The notes beneath the pieces are model-generated. The model had not been told where the DNA came from, made no database searches, and saw only the letters and a list, made by a program, of their open reading frames with translations. Shown piece by piece: positions 33,187 to 42,229 of a stretch of 64,000 bases of DNA (position 1 is its first letter; every line of letters begins with the position of its first letter). A program made the position numbers and the translations under genes. The DNA is from FEN-1279 sp964400285 (lineage in GTDB: Bacteria > Bacteroidota > Ignavibacteria > Tepidaquicellales > Tepidaquicellaceae): assembly GCA_964400285.1 (NCBI GenBank), contig CAYNTK010000005.1:184932-248931 (forward strand), read 5' to 3'.

Positions 33187-34539
33187 TTATAATTTATTTT
33201 TCAGATATTCATTTACCTTTTCAATCGAAATTCTTTCTTGCATCATACTATCTCTATCACGAATTGTAACTGTATTATCTTTTAAAGTATCGGAATCAAT
33301 TGTAATGCAGAAAGGCGTTCCGCATTCATCCTGACGGCGGTATCTTCTCCCTACTGCACCCGAATCATCGTAGAAAACTTTAAAATCTTTTCTTAAATCT
33401 TCGGTGAGCTTGTGTGCAATTTCTGGCATTCCATCGCGATTAACAAGCGGGAATATGGCCGCTTTAATTGGTGCGAGTTCTGGATGGAATCTTAAAACAG
33501 TTCTCGATTCCTTTGCAGTTGAGCCATCGAGGTTTTCACGGGTTACCTGTTCTTCTTCATAGGCGTTTATTAAAAAAGCCATAAAACTTCTCGATGCTCC
33601 TGCTGAGGTTTCTATAACATAAGGAATAAATCTTTCTTTTATCTGGTCGTCGAAGTATTCGATTTTCTTTCCCGAAAATTCGCTATGTCTTTTCAAATCA
33701 AAATCCGTTCTGTTATGTATTCCTTCAATTTCACCCCATCCGAAAGGGAACATATATTCTATATCCACAGCGGCTTTTGCATAATGCGCGAGTTTATCGT
33801 GAACGTGGATGTTTAATTTATCTTTGCTTATTCCATATTTTACAAACCAATTAATCCTGTTTTCTTTCCAGTATTCAAACCATTTTTCATCTTCGCTCGG
33901 GTGAATAAAAAACTGCATTTCCATTTGCTCGAATTCACGTGTCCTGTATAAAAAATTCTTTGTGTTGATTTCATTTCTGAATGCTTTTCCGATTTGTGCT
34001 ATTCCGAATGGAAGTTTTTGTCTCGAGCATTCTTTTACGTTTAGAAAGTTTACATAAATTCCCTGTGCGGTTTCGGGTCTCAAGTAAACAATAGAGTCTT
34101 CGCTTTCTATTGCGCCGATATAGGACTTAAACATTAAATTGAAATTTCTGGCATCGGTAAATTTTCCTTCCTGCTGGCATTTACTCGCTTTTCTTCCTTT
34201 GTAAGCTTTGTTACCACATTCGACTTCATCGAGAATATCAGCTCTAAATCTTGCTTTACATTCTTTACAGTCAACCATCGGGTCTGTGAAATTTTCCACG
34301 TGTCCCGATGCTTCCCATACTTTTGGGTGCATTAAAATTGATGCATCTATACCCTCTATATTTTCACGGTATGTCATTTCTTTCCACCAGGCTTCTTTTA
34401 CGTTTTTTAGAAGTTCTACGCCAAGCGGACCGTAGTCCCAGCACCCGTTTAATCCACCGTAAATTTCGGAAGACTGAAATACGAATCCTCTTCTTTTTGC
34501 AAGTGAAACAATTTTTTCTGTAATATCTGCTTTAACCAA
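33187..34539 (-). CDS. glyS: Glycyl-tRNA synthetase (alpha2 type)
   Basis: A class II aminoacyl-tRNA synthetase that charges tRNA-Gly. It is the single-chain dimeric type found in eukaryotes, archaea and some bacteria, not the alpha2-beta2 type. The N-terminus 'RGFVFQSSEIYGGLNGCWDYGPLG' (in part) and 'LRPETAQGIYVNF' (about 151) are family marks. Motif 2 is 'FRNEINTKNFLYRTREFEQ' and motif 3 lies in 'ETSAGASRSFMAFL'. The Zn-like segment around 'VDCKECKARFRAD' is present. At 450 residues the length is normal. It stands between the terminator and a divergent short-chain dehydrogenase. Confidence 0.97.
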   Translation of the reverse strand: MVKADITEKIVSLAKRRGFVFQSSEIYGGLNGCWDYGPLGVELLKNVKEAWWKEMTYRENIEGIDASILMHPKVWEASGHVENFTDPMVDCKECKARFRADILDEVECGNKAYKGRKASKCQQEGKFTDARNFNLMFKSYIGAIESEDSIVYLRPETAQGIYVNFLNVKECSRQKLPFGIAQIGKAFRNEINTKNFLYRTREFEQMEMQFFIHPSEDEKWFEYWKENRINWFVKYGISKDKLNIHVHDKLAHYAKAAVDIEYMFPFGWGEIEGIHNRTDFDLKRHSEFSGKKIEYFDDQIKERFIPYVIETSAGASRSFMAFLINAYEEEQVTRENLDGSTAKESRTVLRFHPELAPIKAAIFPLVNRDGMPEIAHKLTEDLRKDFKVFYDDSGAVGRRYRRQDECGTPFCITIDSDTLKDNTVTIRDRDSMMQERISIEKVNEYLKNKL

Positions 34540-34681
34540 TTTATTTCAATTTAATTTCAATTAATAAAAAACTAATTTACAAAACTCTATTTAAAATATT
34601 AATGCAAATAATTAATTTTTTAAACCGTATCTTTTTGAAAGGGTTTCTCGCATGTTTGAAATAATTATATAAAAAATTATT

Positions 34682-35397
34682 ATGAAAAAAGTTATAATAA
34701 TTGGAGCGACATCGGGAATCGGCAAGGAACTTGCAAGAATTTATTCATCTAAAGGGTACAGAGTAGGGATAACTGGTAGAAGAGAAAATCTTTTACAAGC
34801 GTTAAAAAATGAAAAACCCGAATCATATTTTATTAAATCGTTTGATATTTCTATTCCATTCGAAAACAGTAAAAATATTGAAGAACTTGTAAATGAACTT
34901 GGAGGATTAGATTTAATAGTAATAAGTTCAGGAGTAGGTTTTCAGAATGAAGAACTTGATTTTAAAATTGAAAAAAATACATTTGATACAAATATAATTG
35001 GTGTTGCGGAAATTACGGATTGGGCTTTTAATTATTTCAAAAAACAAGGTAATGGGCATCTTGCCGTAATTAGTTCAATAGCAGGTATGCGAGGTGGAAG
35101 ATTTAATCCTGCATATTCAGCTTCGAAAGCATTTCAAATGAATTATTCTAAGGATTAAGAGCAAAAGCTAAAAAGTTAAAACTGCCAATTTATGTTACTG
35201 ATATACGCCCGGGATTTGTAGATACCGCAATGGCAAAGTCACCCAATAAATTTGGGGTGGCACCACCTCAAAAAGCAGCAGAACAAATTTATACTGCATT
35301 GAGGAAAAAAAAGAAAATTGCTTATGTAACAAAACGATGGATTATAGTAGCATACATTTTAAAACTTTTACCCAAATTTATTTTTGACAGGATATAA
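34682..35397 (+). pseudogene. Short-chain dehydrogenase with one-base deletion
   Basis: The 5' part encodes a normal SDR: 'GATSGIGKELARIY' (NAD(P)-binding), then 'SSIAGMRG' and the catalytic 'YSASK' near residue 148. It stops at 35156-35158 after 'QMNYSKD'. The remaining ~80 codons are found in another frame from about 35152: 'LRAKAKKLKLPIYVTDIRPGFVDTAM' and on to TAA at 35395. 'aaggattaaga' in place of 'aagggattaaga' explains the break, a loss of one G at about 35152. The rest is in good order, so the loss is recent or is a read error. If whole, it would be an oxidoreductase of ~238 residues. Confidence 0.85.
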
Positions 35398-35398
35398 A

Positions 35399-36103
35399 AT
35401 GAAACAAATATTTTTAGCAAATCAAACTCTTAGAATTCAAAGAATTCTAAAGCCACAAGGAAGCAAAATAAATCTTATTGGTATGAAGAAGTATGGAATA
35501 AGATTTAAAAAAGCTTATGGGGTTAAAATTCCAATTATTAGAGAACTGGCGAAAAAATATAAACCTAATCATGATTTGGCATTATTTTTATGGGATACAA
35601 AAATTCATGAACTTATGCTACTTGCGATTTTTATTGATGACTATAATAAGGTTAATTCAAGGCAAATGGATAAATGGGTTAGGGATTTTGAATCATGGGA
35701 TATTTGTGACCAGTGTTGTAGTAACCTATTCGACAAAACTCCTTATGTATTAGATAAAATTTATAAATGGAGTAAATCGAAATACGAATTTGTTAAGCGT
35801 GCCGGTTTTGTATTGATGGCTGCAATTACAGTCCACGATAAAAATATAGATGATAAGAAATTAATGAAGTTCTTTCCTCTTATCGAAAAAGAAGCAAAAG
35901 ATGAGAGAAATTTTGTTAAAAAAGCGGTAAACTGGGCATTAAGGCAATTAGGGAAAAGAAACAAAGTTCTATTTAATGAAGCAGTAAAAACAGCCATAAG
36001 AATTCAAAAACAAGATTCAAAATCAGCAAAATGGATAGCATCAGATGCGTTAAGAGAATTCAGAATTAAGAAAGATATTTATTGGAAGAAGAGAACTGAA
36101 TGA
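35399..36103 (+). CDS. DNA alkylation repair protein, AlkD-like
   Basis: The protein is almost all helical and matches the HEAT-repeat DNA glycosylase family AlkD/AlkC, which removes alkylated purines. Recognisable pieces are 'YGVKIPIIRELAKKY', 'LFLWDTKIHELMLLAIFI', 'WVRDFESWDICDQCCSNLF' (with the conserved Trp-Asp region) and 'NFVKKAVNWALRQLGKRN'. The ATG at 35399 is chosen; it begins right after the end of the dehydrogenase frame. A TTG five codons earlier (35384) would overlap that frame. The resulting 234 residues are normal. Confidence 0.88.
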   Translation: MKQIFLANQTLRIQRILKPQGSKINLIGMKKYGIRFKKAYGVKIPIIRELAKKYKPNHDLALFLWDTKIHELMLLAIFIDDYNKVNSRQMDKWVRDFESWDICDQCCSNLFDKTPYVLDKIYKWSKSKYEFVKRAGFVLMAAITVHDKNIDDKKLMKFFPLIEKEAKDERNFVKKAVNWALRQLGKRNKVLFNEAVKTAIRIQKQDSKSAKWIASDALREFRIKKDIYWKKRTE

Positions 36104-36105
36104 AT

Positions 36106-36180
36106 GTGAAAAGTGAAACGTCAAACGTGAAAATTATTTTTTAAAAAGTCTTTTTGTTTCACATTTCACTATTCACATTT
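36106..36180. repeat. Imperfect hairpin of purine-rich arms
   Basis: The left arm 'gtgaaaagtgaaacgtc...' (36106-36136) is partly complementary to the right arm '...tttcactattcacattt' (36151-36180). It lies between convergent genes and could act as a weak bidirectional terminator. Its arms are close to those that flank the four-helix-bundle unit at 37169-37641. Confidence 0.55.
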
Positions 36181-37115
36181 TACAGAGTTTCATTAAAATC
36201 CGTTTTTATTACGTCTTTCAGCCCTTGTTCAAAAGTACGGGGTTTATATTCAGGCATTAAAGATAACAAATAAGAAATATCCGTTCGCTTTTCATACATA
36301 CCGTCAGGTTTAGTTGTATCCCATTTAATTTCACCTTCATAACCAATTATTTTTTTTGCAATTTCTACATATTCTTTTATAGAATAATCAAAACCTGTTC
36401 CAATATTTACGATTTCAGGTTTGTTGTAGTTTTTCATTAAATAAATTAAAGCATCTGCACAATCATCAACATAAAGTGCTTCTCTTCTTGGTTTTCCTGT
36501 TCCCCAGAATGTTGGCGGCACTCCTGTTTTTTTTGCATTCAGCATTTTAATAACCAAAGCTCCAATGAAATGACCTGTCTCTACATTGTAATTGTCATTT
36601 GGTCCATACATATTTGTAGGCATGACAGAAATTGCATTTATTCCATATTGCATTCTATATAATTGACATCCAACAATACCCATTCCTTTAGCAACGGCAT
36701 AACCTTTGTTCGTCTCTTCAAGTGGACCCATCATAAATCTATTTTCATTTATTGGTTGAGGATTTTCTTTAGGATAAATACAAGTTGAACCTGTAAAAAG
36801 TAATTTAGTGTTTGGGGAATAATTTTTAAGGGATTCAAGAACGTGTAAAATCATAAGGGCATTTTGATATAAGAAATCTGCTTGTCTCGTATTATTTGCC
36901 TGAATTCCACCAACAAGTCCAGCAACCATAAAAGCATAATCAGGTTTAGTATCTTTAAAAAAATCATTAACTCTTTCTTGAATTAATAAGTCACATTTAT
37001 CACCTTTGGAAACGGTTATTATATTATTGTATCCTTGTTTCCGAAGCATTCTGACAACAGAACTGCCAAGCATACCGTTGCCACCGAAGACGACGATTTT
37101 ATCATTTATTTTCAT
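36180..37115 (-). CDS. GDP-L-fucose synthase-like NAD(P)-dependent epimerase/reductase
   Basis: A short-chain 'extended' SDR. It has 'VFGGNGMLGSSVVRML' (nucleotide loop, about 9-24), 'GSTCIYP' (about 108-114, catalytic Ser) and 'YAVAKGMG' (Tyr-x3-Lys, about 138-142). 'RREALYVDDCADA' and the ~311-residue length are typical of GDP-L-fucose synthase (Fcl/WcaG), which turns GDP-4-keto-6-deoxymannose into GDP-L-fucose for polysaccharides. The usual partner gmd (GDP-mannose dehydratase) is not in this window, so the exact product stays open. Confidence 0.85.
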   Translation of the reverse strand: MKINDKIVVFGGNGMLGSSVVRMLRKQGYNNIITVSKGDKCDLLIQERVNDFFKDTKPDYAFMVAGLVGGIQANNTRQADFLYQNALMILHVLESLKNYSPNTKLLFTGSTCIYPKENPQPINENRFMMGPLEETNKGYAVAKGMGIVGCQLYRMQYGINAISVMPTNMYGPNDNYNVETGHFIGALVIKMLNAKKTGVPPTFWGTGKPRREALYVDDCADALIYLMKNYNKPEIVNIGTGFDYSIKEYVEIAKKIIGYEGEIKWDTTKPDGMYEKRTDISYLLSLMPEYKPRTFEQGLKDVIKTDFNETL

Positions 37116-37168
37116 TGGTATTAATCTTATTTAATATAAATAATAAATTTTTCTTTTTTAATGCAATA

Positions 37169-37641
37169 GTGAGAGGTGAAACATCAAATGTGAAAATCTT
37201 ATATACTTTATTTGGTACTAATAATCAGATTCGATAATATTGTGTATAATTTATTTATTATTTCGTCAATTTCTTTCAAGTTAGATTTTTCAATATAAAC
37301 AATTTCGATACATATTTCTATTTGTATATCAATTTCAACAAGAGATGAACGAGAAATTTCAAAAAATCTTCTTCGATCTATTGCTGATTTTCTCGAAGAA
37401 CCTTATGCAATATTAGATGCAACCGAAACTGCAGCTCTTCTTAGTTGACTTGAAATTCCAAACATTTCGCTATTTGAGAAATCATTTGTAATCTGATAAA
37501 TAGTTTTTACTAATGATATACTAATTTTCCAGACATCAAGTTTTTTATAATTTAATTCTAACAAATAATTGTATATTGTTTAATTATTGTAATAAATTAA
37601 TGATGCTTTTATCGTTTAACGTTTGACTTTTCACATCTCAC
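37169..37641. repeat. Inverted repeat unit bracketing a second four-helix-bundle gene
   Basis: The left arm at 37169-37200 ('gtgagaggtgaaacatcaaa...') and the right arm at 37611-37641 (reverse complement 'gtgagatgtgaaaagtcaaa...') agree at most of about 27 positions. The 473-base unit holds only the interrupted four-helix-bundle frame, just as the 508-base unit at 3991-4498 does. Confidence 0.6.
37208..37564 (-). pseudogene. Second four-helix-bundle protein, interrupted by an in-frame TAA
   Basis: One frame runs on the minus strand from about 37564 (TTG; no ATG) to a stop at 37208. It reads '...NYKKLDVWKISISLVKTIY', then 'GISSQLRRAAVSVASNIA', then TAA at 37403-37405, then 'GSSRKSAIDRRRFFEISRSS' to the end. 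Family members read 'SNIAEGSSR' here, so the TAA replaces the codon for the invariant Glu (GAA to TAA). No other break is seen. It is a distinct subtype ('KKLDVWK', 'LRRAAVS') from the copy at 4053, so the two are not recent duplicates. Confidence 0.82.
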
Positions 37642-37677
37642 TTTTTATAGATTCAATAATTTTAAAATAACTAAGAA

Positions 37678-39099
37678 TTATTTAGATAAAACCAATATTT
37701 TCCTCTCTGTCATCTCTTCTATTGCATATTTTATCCCTTCTTTTCCAATCCCTGATTGTTTTACTCCCCCATAAGGCATTGAGTCCATTCTGTAAGTCGG
37801 TACGTCATTAATTACAACTCCACCTACATCAATATTTTCATAAGCATAAAGAGCATTTTCTATATTATTCGTAAATATACCTGCCTGCAAACCATAATCA
37901 GAATCATCAACTTCCTTAACTGCTTTTTTAAAATCATCGAATTCATTTAGAGTCAATAAAGGAGCAAAAACTTCTTTTTTGTTTATATCACAGTTTTTAC
38001 CTGCGCCTGAAATTATTGTCGGTTCGAACACTGCTTTGTTTCTTTTTCCCCCGAAAAGTATTTTCCCGTTTGATTCTTTTATCCACTGTTCAACTCTTTT
38101 TGCTTCGGTTTCGTTTATCATTGGTCCGACCAATGTATCTTCTTCAAATGGATTTCCGAATTTTATTTTTTTTGCTTCTTCAAGAAGAAGTTTTTCAAAT
38201 TCATTAAAAATGTTTTTATGAACAAAAACCCTCTGCACAGAAATACAGCTCTGTCCTGCGTGTGCAAATGCCCCAACTGCAATTTTTGATGCGGCAATTT
38301 TTAAATCTGTTCCTTCATCTACAATTACTCCTGCGTTACCTCCAAGCTCAAGAGATATTTTTTGCATATTAAGTTTTTTCTTTATTTGCCATCCGACTGA
38401 AGGACTACCCGTAAAACTGATCATTTTTACTCTGCTGTCAGAAACAAATTTTTCTATTTCAGTTCCTGATGAAGTAATAACGTTTACAGGGCAGTAATCT
38501 AATCCGACTTCTTCCGATGCTTCTTTAATAATTTTACCGATTTCAAGTCCACAACAAAGCGATGCAGAAGCAGGTTTTAACAATACCACATTTCCCGAAG
38601 CCAACGCTGGAGAAATTTTATGTGCAACAAGGTTAATGGGAAAATTCCACGGGGTTATTGCCAGAATAACGCCAAGTGGGAATTTTTTGATAATTCCGAA
38701 TTTTTCTTCCGAGCCTTTTAGTTGGTCAAGTTGTATTGTTTCTCCGACTATTCTTCTTGATTCTTCTGCTCCTGTCTGAAAAGTAAAAATAGCCCTTTCA
38801 ACTTCTATTAGTGATAATTTTATTGGTTTACCAGTTTCAAGGGTAAGTAAATTTGCAAACTCTTCTTTTCTGTTTTTTAACTTTTCTGTTATTTTTTGTA
38901 GTAGTTCAGCTTTTTTATATGCTGGGGTTTTTTTGTATTTTTGAAAAACAACTGATAAATAATCAAGAGATTCGTTTATATGGTCAGAATTTGTTTTATA
39001 AACTTGTTTTACAACTTCTGAATTGTAAGGGTTAATAATTTTTATTATTTCGTTTGAAGAGTCGAATTTGTTTTTAATTAAAAAATTTTCTTTTTCCAT
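37678..39099 (-). CDS. NAD(P)-dependent aldehyde dehydrogenase
   Basis: The enzyme oxidises an aldehyde to its acid. The ALDH fold is shown by 'ITPWNFPINLVAHKISPAL' (about 125-143), 'FTGSPSVGW' (cofactor), 'LELGGNAGVIV' (catalytic Glu, about 225) and 'HAGQSCISVQRV' (catalytic Cys, about 258). 'PFEEDTLVGPMI' is also typical. I start at the ATG at 39099 ('MEKENFLIKN'), which gives 473 residues. An upstream ATG at 39225 would add 42 residues of poor, hydrophobic sequence. The substrate is unknown; succinate-semialdehyde or lactaldehyde types are the nearest by motif. Confidence 0.92.
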   Translation of the reverse strand: MEKENFLIKNKFDSSNEIIKIINPYNSEVVKQVYKTNSDHINESLDYLSVVFQKYKKTPAYKKAELLQKITEKLKNRKEEFANLLTLETGKPIKLSLIEVERAIFTFQTGAEESRRIVGETIQLDQLKGSEEKFGIIKKFPLGVILAITPWNFPINLVAHKISPALASGNVVLLKPASASLCCGLEIGKIIKEASEEVGLDYCPVNVITSSGTEIEKFVSDSRVKMISFTGSPSVGWQIKKKLNMQKISLELGGNAGVIVDEGTDLKIAASKIAVGAFAHAGQSCISVQRVFVHKNIFNEFEKLLLEEAKKIKFGNPFEEDTLVGPMINETEAKRVEQWIKESNGKILFGGKRNKAVFEPTIISGAGKNCDINKKEVFAPLLTLNEFDDFKKAVKEVDDSDYGLQAGIFTNNIENALYAYENIDVGGVVINDVPTYRMDSMPYGGVKQSGIGKEGIKYAIEEMTERKILVLSK

Positions 39100-39295
39100 A
39101 TTATTAATTTGATTATACAAAATTAGGGATTTAATAAATAGAAATCTGTATAAAACGCATAATATTTTTGATGTATAAAAAGGGAAATGCTCAAGTAAAA
39201 TCGTATTTATCAATATTTTATCCAATTTAATTCTATCATTCTATTACTTATATCTGACTTGAATTTATCATATTTCAAAAGTATTTTTACCATCT

Positions 39296-39682
39296 ATGAT
39301 TACATTTTCAATAATTATATTAGTAATAGTTTGTATTCTTTTGATGATTGTAGTATTAATGCAGGCATCAAAAGGTGGTGGACTATCGGGTTTGGTAGGT
39401 GGTTCAGGTGTATCTACAATGTTCGGGGCAAGAAGAACATCGGATTTTTTGTCGAAATCTACTATAGTGCTGGCTGTTATTTTTATGCTTGCTTCTTTAC
39501 TACTTAATTTGTACATAAGTAAAAGTAGCAAAGATGTTGAAAGTATAATACAAAAAAACAGCCAAAATCAACAAGTGCCTCAAAGGACACCTATTGCACC
39601 ACCAACACAACAAGCGCCGAGTGAGCAAAATAATCAGGGAAATGAAGGAGATAATAATCAACAACAAAATCAGACTCCTTAA
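39296..39682 (+). CDS. secG: Preprotein translocase subunit SecG
   Basis: SecG supports the SecYE channel. It has two membrane helices (about 3-23 and 54-74) joined by the conserved 'MQASKGGGLSGLVGGSG..TMFGARR' loop (in part). The C-terminal 45 residues are Gln/Asn/Pro-rich, longer than in E. coli SecG but common in this group. The next gene starts 5 bases after its stop. Confidence 0.94.
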   Translation: MITFSIIILVIVCILLMIVVLMQASKGGGLSGLVGGSGVSTMFGARRTSDFLSKSTIVLAVIFMLASLLLNLYISKSSKDVESIIQKNSQNQQVPQRTPIAPPTQQAPSEQNNQGNEGDNNQQQNQTP

Positions 39683-39687
39683 TTAAA

Positions 39688-40344
39688 TTGAAACTCCCGA
39701 AGAAGTTTTTCGAACTAAAATCGAGCATCTTGTCAAAACGGGATGCTTTTTTTATTTTGCTTTTATTAAGCTCTTTGTTGGTAATAGGGTTTTCGAAAGA
39801 AGCAAATTCACAATCTCTTTTACAAAAATTTGATTACAGTTATTTGGAATATGATTCGATAAAATCAAGGGAAATACTAAAGGATTCTTTGATTATAAAA
39901 AGAGAACAAAACACTGAAAAAAAACCGAATATAAAATTTGAAATGAAAAAATCTCCGTGGAAAGCAGTATTACTTTCTGCTATTTTACCGGGTCTTGGAC
40001 AAGCTTATAATGAATCATATTGGAAACTACCTGTTGTTGCTGTTGTTGGAGGTTCTTTAGCATATTATTTTTTCTATAATAATAGTAAGTATCTCGATTA
40101 CAGAGAGCTTTATGAAAATTCACAGACACCAACAAATCCTTATGGAGATGAAAGATATAAAAGATTGAGAGAATCATATCGCGATGCACGTGACCAAAAC
40201 CTTTTATATTTTATGATGTTTTATCTTGTAAATCTTGCAGATGCTTATGTTGATGCACACTTATATGATTTTAATGTAAATAAAAATATGCAATTCGGTT
40301 TATTTCAGAAGGGAAATTTGGCAAGTATCAAAATTACATTTTAA
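39688..40344 (+). CDS. DUF5683 domain protein (membrane-associated)
   Basis: The N-terminus has a hydrophobic signal or helix (about 20-38). The segment 'KSPWKAVLLSAILPGLGQAYNESYWKLP' and 'YLDYRELY', in that order, mark the DUF5683 family, which is widespread in Bacteroidota and Chlorobiota. Two more hydrophobic stretches (about 93-130, 170-190) suggest an inner-membrane place. The function is unknown. The start is TTG at 39688; no ATG fits. It is close behind secG and ahead of asnS. Confidence 0.78.
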   Translation: MKLPKKFFELKSSILSKRDAFFILLLLSSLLVIGFSKEANSQSLLQKFDYSYLEYDSIKSREILKDSLIIKREQNTEKKPNIKFEMKKSPWKAVLLSAILPGLGQAYNESYWKLPVVAVVGGSLAYYFFYNNSKYLDYRELYENSQTPTNPYGDERYKRLRESYRDARDQNLLYFMMFYLVNLADAYVDAHLYDFNVNKNMQFGLFQKGNLASIKITF

Positions 40345-40381
40345 AGTTTTACTAATTACTAATTATTAATTACTATTTATT

Positions 40382-41716
40382 ATGTGGGTGTATATAGAAA
40401 AAATTTCGAAATATGTAGGTCAGGAAGTTACAATTAAAGGCTGGCTATACAATATTCGTTCATCAGGAAAACTTATGTTTCCAGAGCTAAGAGATGGGAC
40501 CGGTCTTATTCAGGGAGTGGTATCTAAAAAAGATGTTCCCGAAAAAGTTTGGTTAGATTTTTCAAAACTTACTCAAGAATCTTCTTTAATTGTAAAAGGG
40601 ATTGTTTCAAGACATCCAAAAAAAGAAAATGTATTTGAACTACAAATTAATGATGTTGAAATTGTTCAAATTTCAGAACCTTATCCAATTACACCAAAAG
40701 AACATGGTATAGATTTTCTAGCAGATAAAAGACATTTATGGATACGTTCATCGAAGCAAGTTGCAATTTTAAGGGTTAGAAATGAGATTATTCAATCAAT
40801 TCGTGATTATATGTATAATAATGGTTTTATTTTATTTGATACCCCAATTTTTACTCCTAATGCTTGTGAGGGAACATCTACTTTATTTTCAACTGATTAC
40901 TTTGATTTGGGTAAGGCATATCTTTCTCAATCAGGGCAACTTTATGCTGAATCAGGTGCTTTGGCACTCGGAAAAGTTTATACTTTAGGTCCAACTTTTC
41001 GAGCAGAATATTCTATGACTCGACGCCATATTACAGAATTTTGGATGATGGAACCAGAGATGGCTTATTTTGATTTAAATGATAATATGGATTTGATAGA
41101 GGATTTTCTTGAATATGTTGTACAGAGAGTTATAAAAAATAAAGCTGAAGAGTTAAATGTATTACAAAGAAACATTTCGAAACTTATCAATGTTAAAAAA
41201 CCTTTTCCAAGGATAACTTACGACGAAGCTGTGGAAATATTAAGAAAAAAAGATATTGCGTTGATTAAGAAAACGGATAAAGGTGAAGAGCAAATTCGTC
41301 CTTTCCCTTGGGGTGAAGATTTTGGCGCTCCACACGAAGAAGCAGTAGTAGAAGATTTCGATAAACCAGTTATGGTTCACCGCTGGCCTGCACAGGCTAA
41401 AGCATTTTATATGAAGCGCGACCCTGAAAATCAGGATATCGCACTTGGAGTAGATGTTCTGGCTCCTGAGGGATTCGGAGAAATAATTGGTGGTTCGCAA
41501 AGAGAAGACAACCTTGATTTTCTGCTTGAAAGAATAAAAGAACACGAATTACCTATAGAAGAATTTCAGTGGTATCTTGACTTAAGAAGATACGGAAGTG
41601 TTCCGCATTCAGGATTCGGGCTTGGTATAGAAAGACTTGTTAGTTGGATTTGTAATCTAGAGCATATACGAGAAGCAATTCCTTTTGCTAGAAGACCTAA
41701 TAGAATTAGACCATAG
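40382..41716 (+). CDS. asnS: Asparaginyl-tRNA synthetase
   Basis: A class IIb synthetase that charges tRNA-Asn. The N-terminal OB-fold ('VTIKGWLYNIRSSGKLMFPELRDG', in part, about 15-40) binds the anticodon. Motif 2 is 'TFRAEYSMTRRHITEFWMME' and motif 3 is 'GFGLGIERLVSWIC'. The 444 residues are normal. The clean ATG follows a run of short AT repeats ('taattactaatta'). Confidence 0.97.
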   Translation: MWVYIEKISKYVGQEVTIKGWLYNIRSSGKLMFPELRDGTGLIQGVVSKKDVPEKVWLDFSKLTQESSLIVKGIVSRHPKKENVFELQINDVEIVQISEPYPITPKEHGIDFLADKRHLWIRSSKQVAILRVRNEIIQSIRDYMYNNGFILFDTPIFTPNACEGTSTLFSTDYFDLGKAYLSQSGQLYAESGALALGKVYTLGPTFRAEYSMTRRHITEFWMMEPEMAYFDLNDNMDLIEDFLEYVVQRVIKNKAEELNVLQRNISKLINVKKPFPRITYDEAVEILRKKDIALIKKTDKGEEQIRPFPWGEDFGAPHEEAVVEDFDKPVMVHRWPAQAKAFYMKRDPENQDIALGVDVLAPEGFGEIIGGSQREDNLDFLLERIKEHELPIEEFQWYLDLRRYGSVPHSGFGLGIERLVSWICNLEHIREAIPFARRPNRIRP

Positions 41717-41741
41717 TTTTTGGAACAAATTTTAAAAATGT

Positions 41742-42206
41742 TTGAAAACAATAATTGTAGATTCAAATAATTTAATCCATAAAGTAAACGAATTAAAAAA
41801 GTTGTTTTCGGAAAATCCAGAGTCTGCTCAACTTACTCTGATAGAATCCGTAAAATCAAAAGTGAATAAGAATTTCAAAATCATTTTTGTGTTCGACGGA
41901 TTTGGAAATATTAAAAGAAATAATGTTGTATATTCGGGTAAGTTATTGGCGGATGATGTTATAAAAAAATATATAGAAGAAAATTACAGTAAAAAGACTT
42001 TAACAGTAATTTCTTCCGATGCTGAAATCACAAGATTAGCAAGAGTTTGCGGATGTGACACAAAAAAATCTGAAGATTTCTGGAAAGAATTGAATCTATC
42101 TCCTACAAAGGGGAAAAATATAAATCAGTTACTGTATAAAGAAGGGGAAAAACCTGATAGGATAAGTAAAAAAGAATTAGAGGAATTTAAAAAGTATTTT
42201 ACGTAA
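41742..42206 (+). CDS. NYN (PIN-like) domain protein
   Basis: The short 154-residue protein begins 'MKTIIVDSNNLIHKV', the first acidic site of NYN/PIN-like RNases, followed by 'FDGFGN' (about 50-55), 'LADDVIKKYIEEN' (about 67-79) and 'VISSDAEITRLARVCG' (about 86-101) with the later acidic residues. It is thus likely a small metal-dependent ribonuclease, perhaps like YacP/Rae1. The start is TTG. It lies between asnS and an HD-domain gene. Confidence 0.8.
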   Translation: MKTIIVDSNNLIHKVNELKKLFSENPESAQLTLIESVKSKVNKNFKIIFVFDGFGNIKRNNVVYSGKLLADDVIKKYIEENYSKKTLTVISSDAEITRLARVCGCDTKKSEDFWKELNLSPTKGKNINQLLYKEGEKPDRISKKELEEFKKYFT

Positions 42207-42229
42207 CTTTCAAAATATTAGTTTATAAT

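Noticed and set aside
37116..37677. tRNA or other stable RNA gene in the gap between the fucose synthase and aldehyde dehydrogenase genes
   Set aside because: The gap is explained by the four-helix-bundle pseudogene and its inverted repeats.
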